From the NCBI RefSeq assembly GCF_009832905.1, contig NZ_CP047135.1:1404001-1468000 (forward strand): a DNA stretch of 64,000 bases, read 5' to 3'. Shown one piece after another: positions 35,538 through 46,741 of the stretch. The notes under the pieces were generated by a model. The model had not been told where the DNA came from, searched no databases, and worked only from the letters and a program-made list of their open reading frames with translations. This stretch comes from Stenotrophomonas sp. 364 (GTDB lineage: Bacteria > Pseudomonadota > Gammaproteobacteria > Xanthomonadales > Xanthomonadaceae). Numbering within the stretch: position 1 is the stretch's first letter; every line of letters starts with the position of its first letter. A program made the position numbers and the translations under genes.

Positions 35538-35650
35538 GTAGGGCCACCCCATGGGTGGCTGCGCGATCCGGGCGGGGCGGGGCAAACTGCCGGTACTGCA
35601 TCCCGTGCGATACAGCACCGTCCGATACAGCCCCCCATGGGGGGCTCTAC
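35538..35650. repeat. Pair of inverted REP palindromes (CCACCC and CCCCCC stem classes)
   Basis: GTAGGGCCACCCCATGGGTGGC... at 35538-35562 and, inverted, AGCCCCCCATGGGGGGCTCTAC at 35629-35650. They lie head to tail between mutY and ftsY, which would form a BIME-like unit. No gene seen in 35520-35713. Confidence 0.75.
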
Positions 35651-35713
35651 CCATCCGGGTGCGGCGATGCATTCACCGGCGGCGTGCGGCGGGATGCCCC
35701 CCGCGCCATTCGA

Positions 35714-37156
35714 TCAGCTGCCCAGTGCTTCCGGCAGCAATGCGTCGACGAAGGCTTCCGGGTCGAACACGCGCAGGTCTTCCGGGCGCTCGCCGATGCC
35801 GGCGAAGCGGATCGGAATGCCGAATTCGCGGGCCAGGGCGAATACCACGCCCCCCTTGGCGGTGCCGTCCAGCTTGGTCACCACCAGCCCGGTCACGTTG
35901 ACCGCGGCATGGAACTGACGCAGCTGCGACAGCGCGTTCTGCCCGGTGGTGCCGTCGATCACCATCAGCACCTCATGCGGTGCCGCCGGGTCGATCTTGC
36001 CCAGCACGCGGCGGATCTTGCCCAGTTCGTTCATCAGGCCGCCCTGGGTGTGCAGGCGGCCAGCGGTGTCGGCGATCAGTACTTCGGTGCCGCGGGCCTT
36101 GCCAGCCTGCAGGGCGTCGAATGCCACCGAGGCGGCATCGGCGTTCTGGCCCTGGGCAACCACGGTGACACCGTTGCGTTCGCCCCAGATCTGCAGCTGG
36201 GCCACGGCGGCGGCACGGAACGTATCGCCGGCGGCCAGCATCAGGCTGTGGCCATCGTCCTTGAAGCGCTTGGCCAGCTTGCCGATGGTGGTGGTCTTGC
36301 CGACGCCGTTGACGCCGACGGTGAGGACCACGAACGGCTTGGCGCTGCGGTCGATGACCAGCGGCTTGGAGACCGGCTGCAGGATGGCGATCAGGTCGCT
36401 GCGCAGCGCCGCCAGCAGCGCATTGGCGTCGGCGAACTCACGGGCCTTCATGCGCTTGCGCAGGCCTTCGACCAGCGCGGTGGTGGCGCCCACGCCGACA
36501 TCGGCGGTGATCAGCGCGGTTTCCAGTTCGTCCAGCAGGTCGTCGTCGAGTTTGGGGTTGCGCGAGAACAGGCCGCCGAAGCTGCGCGCGATGACGCTGT
36601 TGCGCAGGCGGTCACGCCAGCCCAGCTTGCCCGGCGCCGCGGCCGCGGTGCCTTCACCGGGGTCGGTGGCCACCGGCTGCGCGGCTTCCTGGGTGATCTG
36701 GTTGGCCACCAGTACCGGCGGCGGCAAGGGCGCGGCGATGGGTTCGGCCACCACCAGCGGGGCCGGAACGGTCGGTTCGGCAATAGCGAGCGCCACGGCG
36801 GCGACCGGGTCGGGCACGGGGGCCGGGACCACGGCGGGTGCGGCTACAGGGGAGGCGACCGGTGCTTCGGGCGTGACCGGTGCTGGCGCGACGGTGGCAG
36901 CAGGCACAACCGGCACAACCGGCGGAAGCGGCGCGGCGGGTGGCGCAACGGGTGCCTCGGCAGACGGCACGAGAGCGGCGGGCGCCTCAACAGCAGGCAC
37001 CTCGGCAGCAGGTGCCTCGATCGGCGCCGGCGCCGACGGGCCATCCTGGCTGGCCTGCGGGAACGCCGCGGCCAGTTCTTCGGCCGAATAGTGCTGGGTC
37101 TTGGGCGCGTCCTGCGGAGCGTCCTGGGGCTTTTTGCGACGGAAGAAACTGAGCAT
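35714..37156 (-). CDS. ftsY: Signal recognition particle receptor FtsY
   Basis: SRP-dependent targeting GTPase at the inner membrane. 480 residues. It starts MLSFFRRKKPQDAPQDAPK, then has a long Ala/Pro/Val-rich low-complexity A-domain (about residues 25-175). The NG domain follows, with GVNGVGKTTTIGKLA (P-loop), DTAGRLHTQ and TKLDGTAKGG. The disordered A-domain is the variable part of FtsY and is Pro-rich, not strongly acidic, here. In E. coli rsmD is adjacent; here rsmD is 3.4 kb away. Confidence 0.95.
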   Translation of the reverse strand: MLSFFRRKKPQDAPQDAPKTQHYSAEELAAAFPQASQDGPSAPAPIEAPAAEVPAVEAPAALVPSAEAPVAPPAAPLPPVVPVVPAATVAPAPVTPEAPVASPVAAPAVVPAPVPDPVAAVALAIAEPTVPAPLVVAEPIAAPLPPPVLVANQITQEAAQPVATDPGEGTAAAAPGKLGWRDRLRNSVIARSFGGLFSRNPKLDDDLLDELETALITADVGVGATTALVEGLRKRMKAREFADANALLAALRSDLIAILQPVSKPLVIDRSAKPFVVLTVGVNGVGKTTTIGKLAKRFKDDGHSLMLAAGDTFRAAAVAQLQIWGERNGVTVVAQGQNADAASVAFDALQAGKARGTEVLIADTAGRLHTQGGLMNELGKIRRVLGKIDPAAPHEVLMVIDGTTGQNALSQLRQFHAAVNVTGLVVTKLDGTAKGGVVFALAREFGIPIRFAGIGERPEDLRVFDPEAFVDALLPEALGS

Positions 37157-37502
37157 TGGATTCGGCGCTGAAATCAGGGGGATATGCTACCACTGCACCC
37201 TTGGAAGGCAGTGCGAACGTGGGTGGTGCAGCATTGCTGCGGGCAGCCGACCAACGGTCGGCTCTACCGGCCACCACCCACCACCAGGTAGAGCCAACCG
37301 GGGTAGAGCCGACCGTTGGTCGGCTACCGCAGAGCCAACCGGTAGAGCCGACCGTTGGTCGGCTACCGCAGAGCCAACCGGTAGAGCCGACCGTTGGTCG
37401 GCTGCCGTAGCTCGGCTCCTCAAGCCCGCCGCACGGCAGCCGCTAACGGCTGTGAAGCACTGCGTCATGCGGACGCAGCTGTGCATCGTGGAGTGTCGAA
37501 CC
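37157..37502. other. REP-filled intergenic region between ftsY and the mini rod-like gene
   Basis: 346 bp without a convincing gene. It holds one inverted SMAG palindrome at 37245-37267 and three direct ones at 37303, 37342 and 37381 (listed separately). The remainder, 37404-37502, contains the leader of the next gene and no clear promoter pair. Confidence 0.6.
37245..37403. repeat. SMAG/REP cluster with a three-unit 39-bp tandem array
   Basis: An inverted copy at 37245-37267, then three direct 23-bp copies at 37303-37325, 37342-37364 and 37381-37403. The last three repeat every 39 bp with the 16-bp spacer ACCGCAGAGCCAACCG, so the unit was copied in tandem. Confidence 0.9.
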
Positions 37503-37799
37503 GTGAACAATATGTCCATTGCCAGCGCGGGCCTGCGCGCCGCCACCCTCGGGGTGCAGGCGGCCGCGTCGAACGTGGCGCGCCTGCCGGTAGCCGAGGC
37601 CACCCGGATCGGCGTGGCCCAGACCGCAGTGGCCGGCGGCGGGGTGGACGCCAGCCTGGTCGAAGCGGGGGCCGATCCGGCTGCGCCGGTGTCGGACCTG
37701 CTCGCCGCGAAAGAGGCGGTGCTGGCGTTTGCGGCCAACGCCACGTTGATTCGCCGCAGCGACCAGATGCTCGGCGCATTGCTGGACGAGCGCGCCTGA
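37503..37799 (+). CDS. Orphan mini flagellar-rod-like protein
   Basis: A 98-residue protein that looks like the two ends of a flagellar axial protein joined together. Residues about 5-25, MSIASAGLRAATLGVQAAAS followed by NVAR, match the rod-protein N-terminal motif (SGL.A...L...A.NIAN). Residues about 65-98, DLLAAKEAVLAFAANATLIRRS followed by DQMLGALLDE, match the C-terminal motif of FlgB/FlgC/FlgG-type proteins. The usual central domain is missing. A GTG start at 37503 is preferred because GGAG lies nine bases upstream; ATG at 37512 is possible. No flagellar gene is nearby. Confidence 0.7.
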   Translation: MNNMSIASAGLRAATLGVQAAASNVARLPVAEATRIGVAQTAVAGGGVDASLVEAGADPAAPVSDLLAAKEAVLAFAANATLIRRSDQMLGALLDERA

Positions 37800-37818
37800 C
37801 CCCGGACCACCACAGCCG

Positions 37819-37978
37819 GTAGTGCCGGCCGCTGGCCGGCTCCTCGCACCCGAGTGGTTTCCCATGAGCCGGCCAGCGGCCGGCACTACCGGTTATGCGA
37901 CTGCAGCCATCTGCCGGCCGCTGGCCGGCTCCTCGCACCCGAGTGGTTTCCCATGAGCCGGCCAGCGGCCGGCACTAC
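37819..37978. repeat. Tandemly duplicated BIME-like inverted REP pair
   Basis: Each unit is a GTAG-headed CCGGCC-class REP followed, after a short loop (TCCTCGCACCCGAGTGG...), by its inverted copy. Unit 1 is 37819-37889 and unit 2 about 37912-37978, repeating every 89 bp; the shared 67-bp portions look identical. A further SMAG stem lies at 38031-38049. No gene seen in 37800-38072. Confidence 0.85.
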
Positions 37979-38030
37979 CGGTGCGACGACTACGTTCGTG
38001 CCGGCCGACGGGCCGGTTGCGTCCAGGCAA

Positions 38031-38049
38031 TGCCGACCGTTGGTCGGCA
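38031..38049. repeat. SMAG/REP stem near the htpG 3' end
   Basis: TGCCGACCGTTGGTCGGCA, a perfect palindromic stem lacking the GTAG head, 24 bp from the htpG stop codon. Confidence 0.75.
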
Positions 38050-38072
38050 CGCCCCACCCACCATCGATCGCC

Positions 38073-39962
<1,890 letters not shown>

Positions 39963-40126
39963 GGTGACGATGCTCCTTGGACGATGCCGCGCCCGGCGCG
40001 GCGGCTGGCTCAAGGGGTAGGGGTGGTGGGGGTGGTTTTCAAGAGCGGGGCAGGAGCGTGAGCCGGAGCCGAAGCCGGAGCATGAGGCATGAAGCGTGGA
40101 TCGCGGCGCCTGCCTGTCTGCGTGGG

Positions 40127-40233
40127 AGGTTGGCGGGGGCGCGGTCCCGGGACACGGCGTAAATCCATCCCTGGAGCCTCGTGGGCAACATCCATGTTGC
40201 CCAACGGTCCCGGGACCGCGCCCCCGCCAACCT
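40127..40233. repeat. Palindromic element with 27-nt arms and internal hairpins (copy 2)
   Basis: Arms 40127-40153 and 40207-40233 are perfect 27-nt inverted repeats, with further pairing outward to about 40117 and 40241. They enclose a 53-nt core that contains GGGCAACAT/ATGTTGCCC and CCATCC...TGG hairpins. The core is clearly related to that of the element at 19178-19283 (opposite orientation), while the arm sequences are unrelated. Confidence 0.85.
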
Positions 40234-40270
40234 CTGGCAGACGTTCCGGGGGGCGCGGATGATGTCTGCG

Positions 40271-40374
40271 ACGCCTCCGACGCCTCCGACGCCTCCGACG
40301 CCTCCGACGCCTCCGACGCCTCCGACGCCTCCGACGCCTCCGACGCCTGCGATGCCTGCGATGCCTGCGATGCC
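40271..40374. repeat. 9-bp tandem array (minisatellite)
   Basis: Eight perfect copies of ACGCCTCCG from 40271 to 40342, then three variant copies (ACGCCTGCG, ATGCCTGCG, ATGCCTGCG) and a partial one. The period keeps every frame open, which creates spurious long ORFs on both strands. Copy number is likely to vary between strains by slippage. Confidence 0.92.
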
Positions 40375-40375
40375 G

Positions 40376-40400
40376 GTAGTGCCACGCCGTGCGTGGCTGC
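40376..40400. repeat. REP palindrome, CCACGC/GCGTGG class
   Basis: GTAGTGCCACGCCGTGCGTG... immediately after the 9-bp array; same stem class as the one at 18421-18443. Confidence 0.8.
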
Positions 40401-40537
40401 TTTTCGTTCCGCCATTGGCATGTGTGTGGTGAGGGTGGCTGGACGGCCTAGAATGGCGACCTGAATCGCCTGATCTTCGTGCCCATGACCTGCTCCCGCC
40501 CGTTCGACCTGTCCGCTCTTTCCTTCCGGAGCCGCGC

Positions 40538-41143
40538 ATGAAGCCGCGCCCGCCGGTGGCGGCGGCCGTGGGCCAGGTGCGGATCATTGGCGGCAAATGG
40601 CGCGGGACGAAGTTGCCGGTGCCGCTGTCGCCGGGGCTGCGGCCCAGTAGCGACCGGGTCCGGGAGACGCTGTTCAACTGGCTGATGCCGCGGATTGGCG
40701 GGGCACGGGTGCTGGACCTGTTTGCCGGGAGCGGGGCGCTGGGGCTGGAGGCCGTGTCGCGTGGAGCCGGGCAGGCCACGTTGGTGGAGCGCGATGCCGC
40801 ATTGGCCCGCCAGCTGCGCGAATCGGTGGCCAAGCTGGGCGCGCAGGGGCAGGTGGCGGTGGTGCAGACCGATGCGCTGCAGTGGCTGGCGCAGCCGCCG
40901 GCCGGGCAGGCCGATATCGTGTTCGTGGACCCGCCGTTCGCCGCCGGGCTGTGGGAGCAGGTGCTGGCCGGGCTGGGGCCGCACCTGGCCGCCGATGCCT
41001 GGCTGTACCTGGAGGCACCGGCCGAGCAGGCGCCGCGGGTGCCCGCGCCGTGGCTGCTGCACCGCGAGGGCGGTACCCGGGAGGTGCGTTTTGCCCTGTA
41101 CCGCCGCGCCACTGCTACACTTTCACCAGATCACAACGTGTAG
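40538..41143 (+). CDS. rsmD: 16S rRNA (guanine966-N2)-methyltransferase
   Basis: Methylates G966 of 16S rRNA. 201 residues. It has [32 protein letters not shown], the AdoMet motif [15 protein letters not shown] and the catalytic DPPF in [18 protein letters not shown] lies before the ATG at 40538. coaD starts 7 bp after its stop, the usual rsmD-coaD pair. Confidence 0.95.
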   Translation: MKPRPPVAAAVGQVRIIGGKWRGTKLPVPLSPGLRPSSDRVRETLFNWLMPRIGGARVLDLFAGSGALGLEAVSRGAGQATLVERDAALARQLRESVAKLGAQGQVAVVQTDALQWLAQPPAGQADIVFVDPPFAAGLWEQVLAGLGPHLAADAWLYLEAPAEQAPRVPAPWLLHREGGTREVRFALYRRATATLSPDHNV

Positions 41144-41147
41144 CTGA

Positions 41148-41660
<513 letters not shown>

Positions 41661-41708
41661 CCACCTGTCAGATCCACACATACCAAGAATCACCAAGGGA
41701 GGAATTCC

Positions 41709-42200
41709 ATGAACAACACCATGCGTGCCATGTTGATCGCGTCGTTCGCGCTGGCCTTCACCGCCTGCAAGAAGGAAGAGGCTGCTCCGGTCGTCGAAGC
41801 CCAGCAGGCGCTGGTCGCCCCGGACGCCAATGACGACGCCGGCTGGAAGAAGTACCTGCAGGCCGTGGCCGTGCAGAACATGGGCAACATCACCAACAGC
41901 CCGTTCCTGTACTACCTGTCCCCGGAATCGGACCCGGAGTTCGCGGCCAAGTACGAGCGTCAGGTCGAGAGCGCCACCCAGGCCGTCGCGCGCGGCATCC
42001 AGCCGGGCAACATGCTGGCCTTCGGTTCCTCGGCGTCCTCGAAGATGGCCGACATGATCCAGGCCGTGTTCAAGGACGTGCCGGCGGACTCGATGAAGAA
42101 CGTGCGCGTGGTGTTCATCGGCAAGGCCGCTGACAACGCCCGCGTGCAGTCGATCATCCAGCCGACCGGCGCCGAGTACATCTTCGTAGAAGCCAAGTAA
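41709..42200 (+). CDS. Uncharacterised lipoprotein
   Basis: A 163-residue predicted lipoprotein, MRAMLIASFALAFTACKKEEAA, with lipobox FTAC (Cys about 20) and a charged tether. The mature part contains DAGWKKYLQAVAVQNMGNI, SPFLYYLSPESDPEFAAKYE and a C-terminal alpha/beta region (MKNVRVVFIGKAADNARVQSII). I do not recognise the family. A strong GGGAGG RBS suggests high expression. It sits between coaD and the ferredoxin gene, with a hairpin after it. Confidence 0.75.
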   Translation: MNNTMRAMLIASFALAFTACKKEEAAPVVEAQQALVAPDANDDAGWKKYLQAVAVQNMGNITNSPFLYYLSPESDPEFAAKYERQVESATQAVARGIQPGNMLAFGSSASSKMADMIQAVFKDVPADSMKNVRVVFIGKAADNARVQSIIQPTGAEYIFVEAK

Positions 42201-42263
42201 CCCGTGCAGTGGCGGCCGCGCGTTCCGCGTGGCCCGGGCGGCTTCTGCGAGGAAGCTGCCGAT

Positions 42264-42293
42264 GACCGGCCGGCGCCCGTGCGCTGGCCGGTC
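42264..42293 (+). terminator. Hairpin after the lipoprotein gene
   Basis: Stem GACCGGCC/GGCCGGTC with a 14-nt loop, followed by TTCAT, not a proper T-run. Possible weak terminator or mRNA 3' stabiliser. Confidence 0.4.
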
Positions 42294-42325
42294 TTCATCC
42301 GCCGGCGCGGGCGTGGAGTAACGCC

Positions 42326-42607
42326 ATGTCGCTGAAAATCAATGAGCTCTGCGTCAACTGTGACGTGTGTGAGCCGGCCTGTCCCAACCAGGCCATCTCG
42401 ATGGGTGAAACCATCTACGTGATCGATCCGGCCCGCTGCACCGAGTGCGTGGGACATTTCGACGAACCCCAGTGCGTGGTCGTCTGCCCGGTCGAATGCA
42501 TTGATCCCGATCCGGACATCCCGGAAACCCAGGACGCCCTGCTGGCCAAGTTGTTCGGGCTGCAGCGCGACCATCCCGAACTTTATGCGGAGCCCCCATC
42601 CGAATGA
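42326..42607 (+). CDS. YfhL-family 2[4Fe-4S] ferredoxin
   Basis: A 93-residue ferredoxin: SLKINELCVNCDVCEPACPNQAI gives C-x2-C-x2-C-x3-CP, and the second cluster is RCTECVGHFDEPQCVVVCPVECI with the 6-8 residue insertion between the first cysteines that is typical of the Allochromatium/YfhL type. Such genes follow coaD in many gammaproteobacteria. Overlaps ggt by four bases (ATGA). Confidence 0.93.
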   Translation: MSLKINELCVNCDVCEPACPNQAISMGETIYVIDPARCTECVGHFDEPQCVVVCPVECIDPDPDIPETQDALLAKLFGLQRDHPELYAEPPSE

Positions 42608-44346
42608 ACATGTTGTCGCGTCGTTGGTTGCTGCTCGTCCTGTTGTGGTCCCCGGCGGTAGGGTCCGCCGCACCCGCGCAGGGTTCCCTGGCCAGCCATC
42701 CGGACGGCGCGGCCATTGCCAGCGGCCACCACCTGGCCACCGAGGCCGGCATGGAGATCCTGGCCAAGGGCGGCAATGCGTTCGATGCGGCGGTGGCGGT
42801 GTCGTCCACCCTGGCGGTGGTCGAGCCGATCAGCTCGGGGCTGGGCGGCGGCGGGTTCTTCCTGCTGCATGACGCCCGCACCGGCAAAGACGTGATGCTG
42901 GACGCGCGCGAAACCGCGCCGCAGGCCGGCACCGAGGCCGCCTTCCTGGACAGCAAGGGCGAACTGGACCGCGACCGCTCGGTCAACGGCCCGTGGTCGG
43001 CCGGCATCCCCGGCCTGCCGGCGGCGCTGGTGGAGCTGTCGTCCAAGCACGGCAAGCTGCCGCTCCGCACTTCGCTGGGCCCGGCGATGCGGATCGCCAG
43101 CGAAGGCTTCCCGGTGTATGCGCGCATGGCCAAGGGTTATGCATCGCGCCGCGAAGTGATGGAGCGCTACCCCGGTACGCGCGAGGTCTACCTGCGCAAC
43201 GGCAAGCCGATCGCCGAAGGCGACCTGTTCCGCCAGCCCGAACTGGCCGCCACGCTGGAACGGCTGGCGGACAAGGGCTTCGATGGCTTCTACCGCGGCC
43301 AGACCGGCAAGGCGCTGCTGGCGGGCGTGAAGCAGGCGGGTGGCACGTGGACTGCCGACGAACTGGCCGGCTACCGGGTCAAGCTGCGCGAGCCGATCGT
43401 GTTCAAGTACCGCGACTGGACCATCACCACCGCCTCGCCGCCGTCGTCCGGCGGCATCGCGCTGGCGTCGATGCTGCAGATCCTGGAGGGCTGGGATCTC
43501 AAATCGATGGACCAGGCCCACCGCACTCACCTGGTGGTGGAAGCGATGCGCCGCGCCTACCGTGACCGCACGTTCTTCCTGGGCGACCCGGACTTCGTGC
43601 AGATTCCGCAGAAGGTGTTGACCAGCAAGGATTACGCCCAGGGCCTGCGCGCCACCATCCACCCGGAGAAGGCCACCCCGAGCGACCTGCTGTCGGGCAA
43701 CCCGACCCCGCTGGAAGACGACGAAACCACGCACTTCTCGATCATCGACCGCGACGGCAACCGCGTGGGCGCCACCCAGACGGTGAACCTGCTGTACGGC
43801 TCGGGCCTGATTCCCAAGGGCACCGGCGTGCTGCTCAACAATGAAATGGACGATTTCGCGCTGAAGCCGGGCACGCCCAATGCGTTCGGAGTGATGGGCT
43901 ATGCGGCCAACGCGCCCAAGCCGGGCAAGCGCATGCTCAGCTCGATGACCCCCACCTTCATGGAATCGTCCGACAAGGTGGTGGTGCTGGGCACCCCGGG
44001 CGGCAGCCGCATCATCACGATGGTGCTGCTGGGCATCTTGGGCTACGACGACGGCCTGAGTGCACAGCAGGTCGCCGCGTTGCCGCGTTACCACCACCAG
44101 TGGCTGCCCGACGAGATCTCGGCCGAAACCGGCGCGCTGTCGGTGGACACGATCAAGCAGCTGCAGGCGATGGGCCACAAGATCGAGCTGCCCGGCGACA
44201 GCGCCGAGGGCGGCCGTGGCTCCAGCCATGTGTGGGGCAACCTGCAGACCGTGGAGTGGGACCGCAAGGCCAACGTGCTCAGTGGCGGCAGCGACCCGCG
44301 CAACCCGGTGGGCAGTGCGGCGGTAACGCCTGCCGCCGCGCGCTGA
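42604..44346 (+). CDS. ggt: Gamma-glutamyltranspeptidase, periplasmic
   Basis: Hydrolyses glutathione and transfers gamma-glutamyl groups in the periplasm. 580 residues, signal peptide ending about PAVGSAAPA. The proenzyme cleaves itself before the catalytic Thr in DETTHFSIIDRDGNRVG (about residue 377), giving large and small subunits. Also visible: SGLGGGGFFLL, DARETAP and PGGSRIITMVLL. Translation is coupled to the ferredoxin gene; the terminator follows directly. Confidence 0.95.
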   Translation: MNMLSRRWLLLVLLWSPAVGSAAPAQGSLASHPDGAAIASGHHLATEAGMEILAKGGNAFDAAVAVSSTLAVVEPISSGLGGGGFFLLHDARTGKDVMLDARETAPQAGTEAAFLDSKGELDRDRSVNGPWSAGIPGLPAALVELSSKHGKLPLRTSLGPAMRIASEGFPVYARMAKGYASRREVMERYPGTREVYLRNGKPIAEGDLFRQPELAATLERLADKGFDGFYRGQTGKALLAGVKQAGGTWTADELAGYRVKLREPIVFKYRDWTITTASPPSSGGIALASMLQILEGWDLKSMDQAHRTHLVVEAMRRAYRDRTFFLGDPDFVQIPQKVLTSKDYAQGLRATIHPEKATPSDLLSGNPTPLEDDETTHFSIIDRDGNRVGATQTVNLLYGSGLIPKGTGVLLNNEMDDFALKPGTPNAFGVMGYAANAPKPGKRMLSSMTPTFMESSDKVVVLGTPGGSRIITMVLLGILGYDDGLSAQQVAALPRYHHQWLPDEISAETGALSVDTIKQLQAMGHKIELPGDSAEGGRGSSHVWGNLQTVEWDRKANVLSGGSDPRNPVGSAAVTPAAAR

Positions 44347-44368
44347 GCCGGCGTTCGCAGGTCCCGCG

Positions 44369-44396
44369 AAAACCCCGCCGGCCGGCGGGGTTTTTC
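44369..44396 (+). terminator. Intrinsic terminator after ggt
   Basis: Stem AAAACCCCGCCG/CGGCGGGGTTTT with a minimal loop, followed by a T-run. Strong and bidirectional. Confidence 0.9.
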
Positions 44397-44454
44397 GTTG
44401 TCTGAACCGATGCGCCTAGCGAATATTTAACGTGTCGCGCCGGATAATTTGCGC

Positions 44455-45342
<888 letters not shown>

Positions 45343-45358
45343 CACACCCCGCAACGCG

Positions 45359-45515
45359 GTAGGTGCCGACCGTTGGTCGGCACGTCATGGTAGTGCCGGC
45401 CGCTGGCCGGCTCCTCATGAACCTCGGACGCATAACGTGGAGCCGGCCAGCGGCCGGCACCACCGTGGGAGCGTCCGTCCAAGAACACGGGTAGGTGCCG
45501 ACCGTTGGTCGGCAC
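45359..45515. repeat. REP cluster: two SMAG palindromes around a BIME-like pair
   Basis: GTAGGTGCCGACCGTTGGTC... at 45359-45383 and 45491-45515, enclosing at 45390-45462 a CCGGCC-class REP and its inverted mate separated by a short spacer (CTCATGAACCTCGGACGCAT...). It lies between the convergent MBL and psiF genes; no gene seen in 45343-45551. Confidence 0.85.
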
Positions 45516-45551
45516 GCCCCCAAATCGCGACCGGCCAACCCGGCGCGGCCC

Positions 45552-45836
45552 TCAATGCGCCTTAAGACACCCGCTCATGAAGGTCTTGCGTGCATCGCCG
45601 GCCAGCTTCTTCGCGGCGGCATCGGCATTGCAGGTTTTCATGCGTTCCTGCGGCGTGGTCGCCGTCGGTGCTGGCCCGCTCAGGCAGGCCTTCTGCGCGG
45701 ACTTGTAGTCCTCGCCGGTCTTGCCCTTGTTCTTGGCCGAACAGTCGGCCATGCGCTGCTGCTGCGGGGTAGCCGCTTGGGCCAGCACGGGGCTGCCGAT
45801 CAGCAGCAGGCAGGCCAGCAGGGACACAGTCTTCAT
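45552..45836 (-). CDS. PsiF-repeat protein, secreted
   Basis: A 94-residue protein with signal peptide MKTVSLLACLLLIGSPVLAQ cleaved near AQAA. The mature chain has two PsiF repeats: QQQRMADCSAKNKGKTGEDYK...ACL and PQERMKTCNADAAAKKLAGDA...CL, each with two cysteines. E. coli psiF is phosphate-starvation induced; whether this one is cannot be seen, as I find no Pho box. GGAG precedes the start. Confidence 0.88.
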   Translation of the reverse strand: MKTVSLLACLLLIGSPVLAQAATPQQQRMADCSAKNKGKTGEDYKSAQKACLSGPAPTATTPQERMKTCNADAAAKKLAGDARKTFMSGCLKAH

Positions 45837-45942
45837 GGCAACACTCCACGCATGGGTAGGGTTGCGCGCAGCTTCTGCCCACCGATGAGCAGGCCGCGTG
45901 AAGGGGCTGGCGGCCGCGCAGGGCCGCCGGCGAACGCGTGGA

Positions 45943-46578
45943 TCAGCCGACGACGCGGGTACCGAAGATGCGATCACCCGCATCGCCCAGGCCCGGCAGG
46001 ATGTAGCCCTTTTCGTTGAGCTGGGCGTCGATGGCGGCGGTGAAGATCTCCACGTCCGGGTGCACGGCCTGCACGGCGGCGATGCCTTCGGGCGCAGCCA
46101 CCAGGAAAATGCCCTTGATGCGGCGCGCGCCGGCACGCTTGAGCATGTCGATGGTGGCGATCAGGGTGCCGCCGGTGGCCAGCATCGGGTCCAGGATCAA
46201 CGCATCGCGCTCTTCCAGGCGACCGGTCAGGCGCTCGAAGTAGGGCACCGGCTGCAGGGTCTCCTCGTCACGCTGCAGGCCCACCACGCTGACCCGCGCG
46301 GCCGGGATCAGCGACAGCACGCCGCTGAGCATGCCCAGCCCGGCACGCAGGATCGGCACCACCGTGATCTTGGCCCCGGCGATGCGCTGCACCGTCACCG
46401 GACCGGCCCAGCCGGCCATGGTGTGGGCTTCGGTGTCCAGGTCGGCGGTGGCCTCGTAGGCCAGCAGGCCGCCGAGCTCGTTGGCCAGTTCGCGGAAATC
46501 CTTGGTGCTCAGGGACGCATCGCGCATCAGGCCGATCTTGTGCTGCACCAGCGGATGGCGCACTTCGACGATTTTCAT
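45943..46578 (-). CDS. upp: Uracil phosphoribosyltransferase
   Basis: Converts uracil and PRPP to UMP in pyrimidine salvage. 211 residues from [16 protein letters not shown]. It shows [34 protein letters not shown] and the PRPP loop [15 protein letters not shown]. An ATG 12 bases upstream (46590) is in frame but gives an atypical N-terminus. Divergent from the TonB receptor operon with a 163-bp gap. Confidence 0.96.
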   Translation of the reverse strand: MKIVEVRHPLVQHKIGLMRDASLSTKDFRELANELGGLLAYEATADLDTEAHTMAGWAGPVTVQRIAGAKITVVPILRAGLGMLSGVLSLIPAARVSVVGLQRDEETLQPVPYFERLTGRLEERDALILDPMLATGGTLIATIDMLKRAGARRIKGIFLVAAPEGIAAVQAVHPDVEIFTAAIDAQLNEKGYILPGLGDAGDRIFGTRVVG

Positions 46579-46741
46579 GGGGAAAGGCAAGGGAAGCAGG
46601 AAGGCCGCTAGTGTGCCGCAACCCCACCCGAAGCCAAAGCCCGACCGCGGCCAGCGGCGCTCCCGGCCGCCCGCGTGTCACGCCCATGCAACCTCCCGGA
46701 CATACCGTGCTGACCCAATCTTTACGCCGTTGGGGAATGCC

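Larger units (their letters stand above)
39963..40537. other. Repeat-rich intergenic region between htpG and rsmD
   Basis: 575 bp with no credible gene. From htpG outward it holds the htpG leader and a possible heat-shock -35, a G/A-rich stretch of short GAGCC/GAAGCC repeats (about 40058-40100), a 107-bp palindromic element (40127-40233), a 9-bp tandem array (40271-40374) and a REP palindrome (40376-40400). Frames crossing it encode low-complexity (SerAspAla)n or (SerGluAla)n and are artefacts of the 9-bp repeat. Confidence 0.8.

Noticed and set aside
39963..40421. An N-terminal extension of HtpG or a separate (Ser-Glu-Ala)n / (Ser-Asp-Ala)n protein
   Set aside because: The frame is open only because of the 9-bp tandem repeat and palindromes; HtpG homologues begin at the GTG at 39962, which has its own RBS.
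46579..46741. A Pho box upstream of the TonB receptor-phytase operon
   Set aside because: Only one TGTCAC half-site was found near 46677; no second half at 11-bp spacing. PhoB control is plausible but not supported by the sequence.
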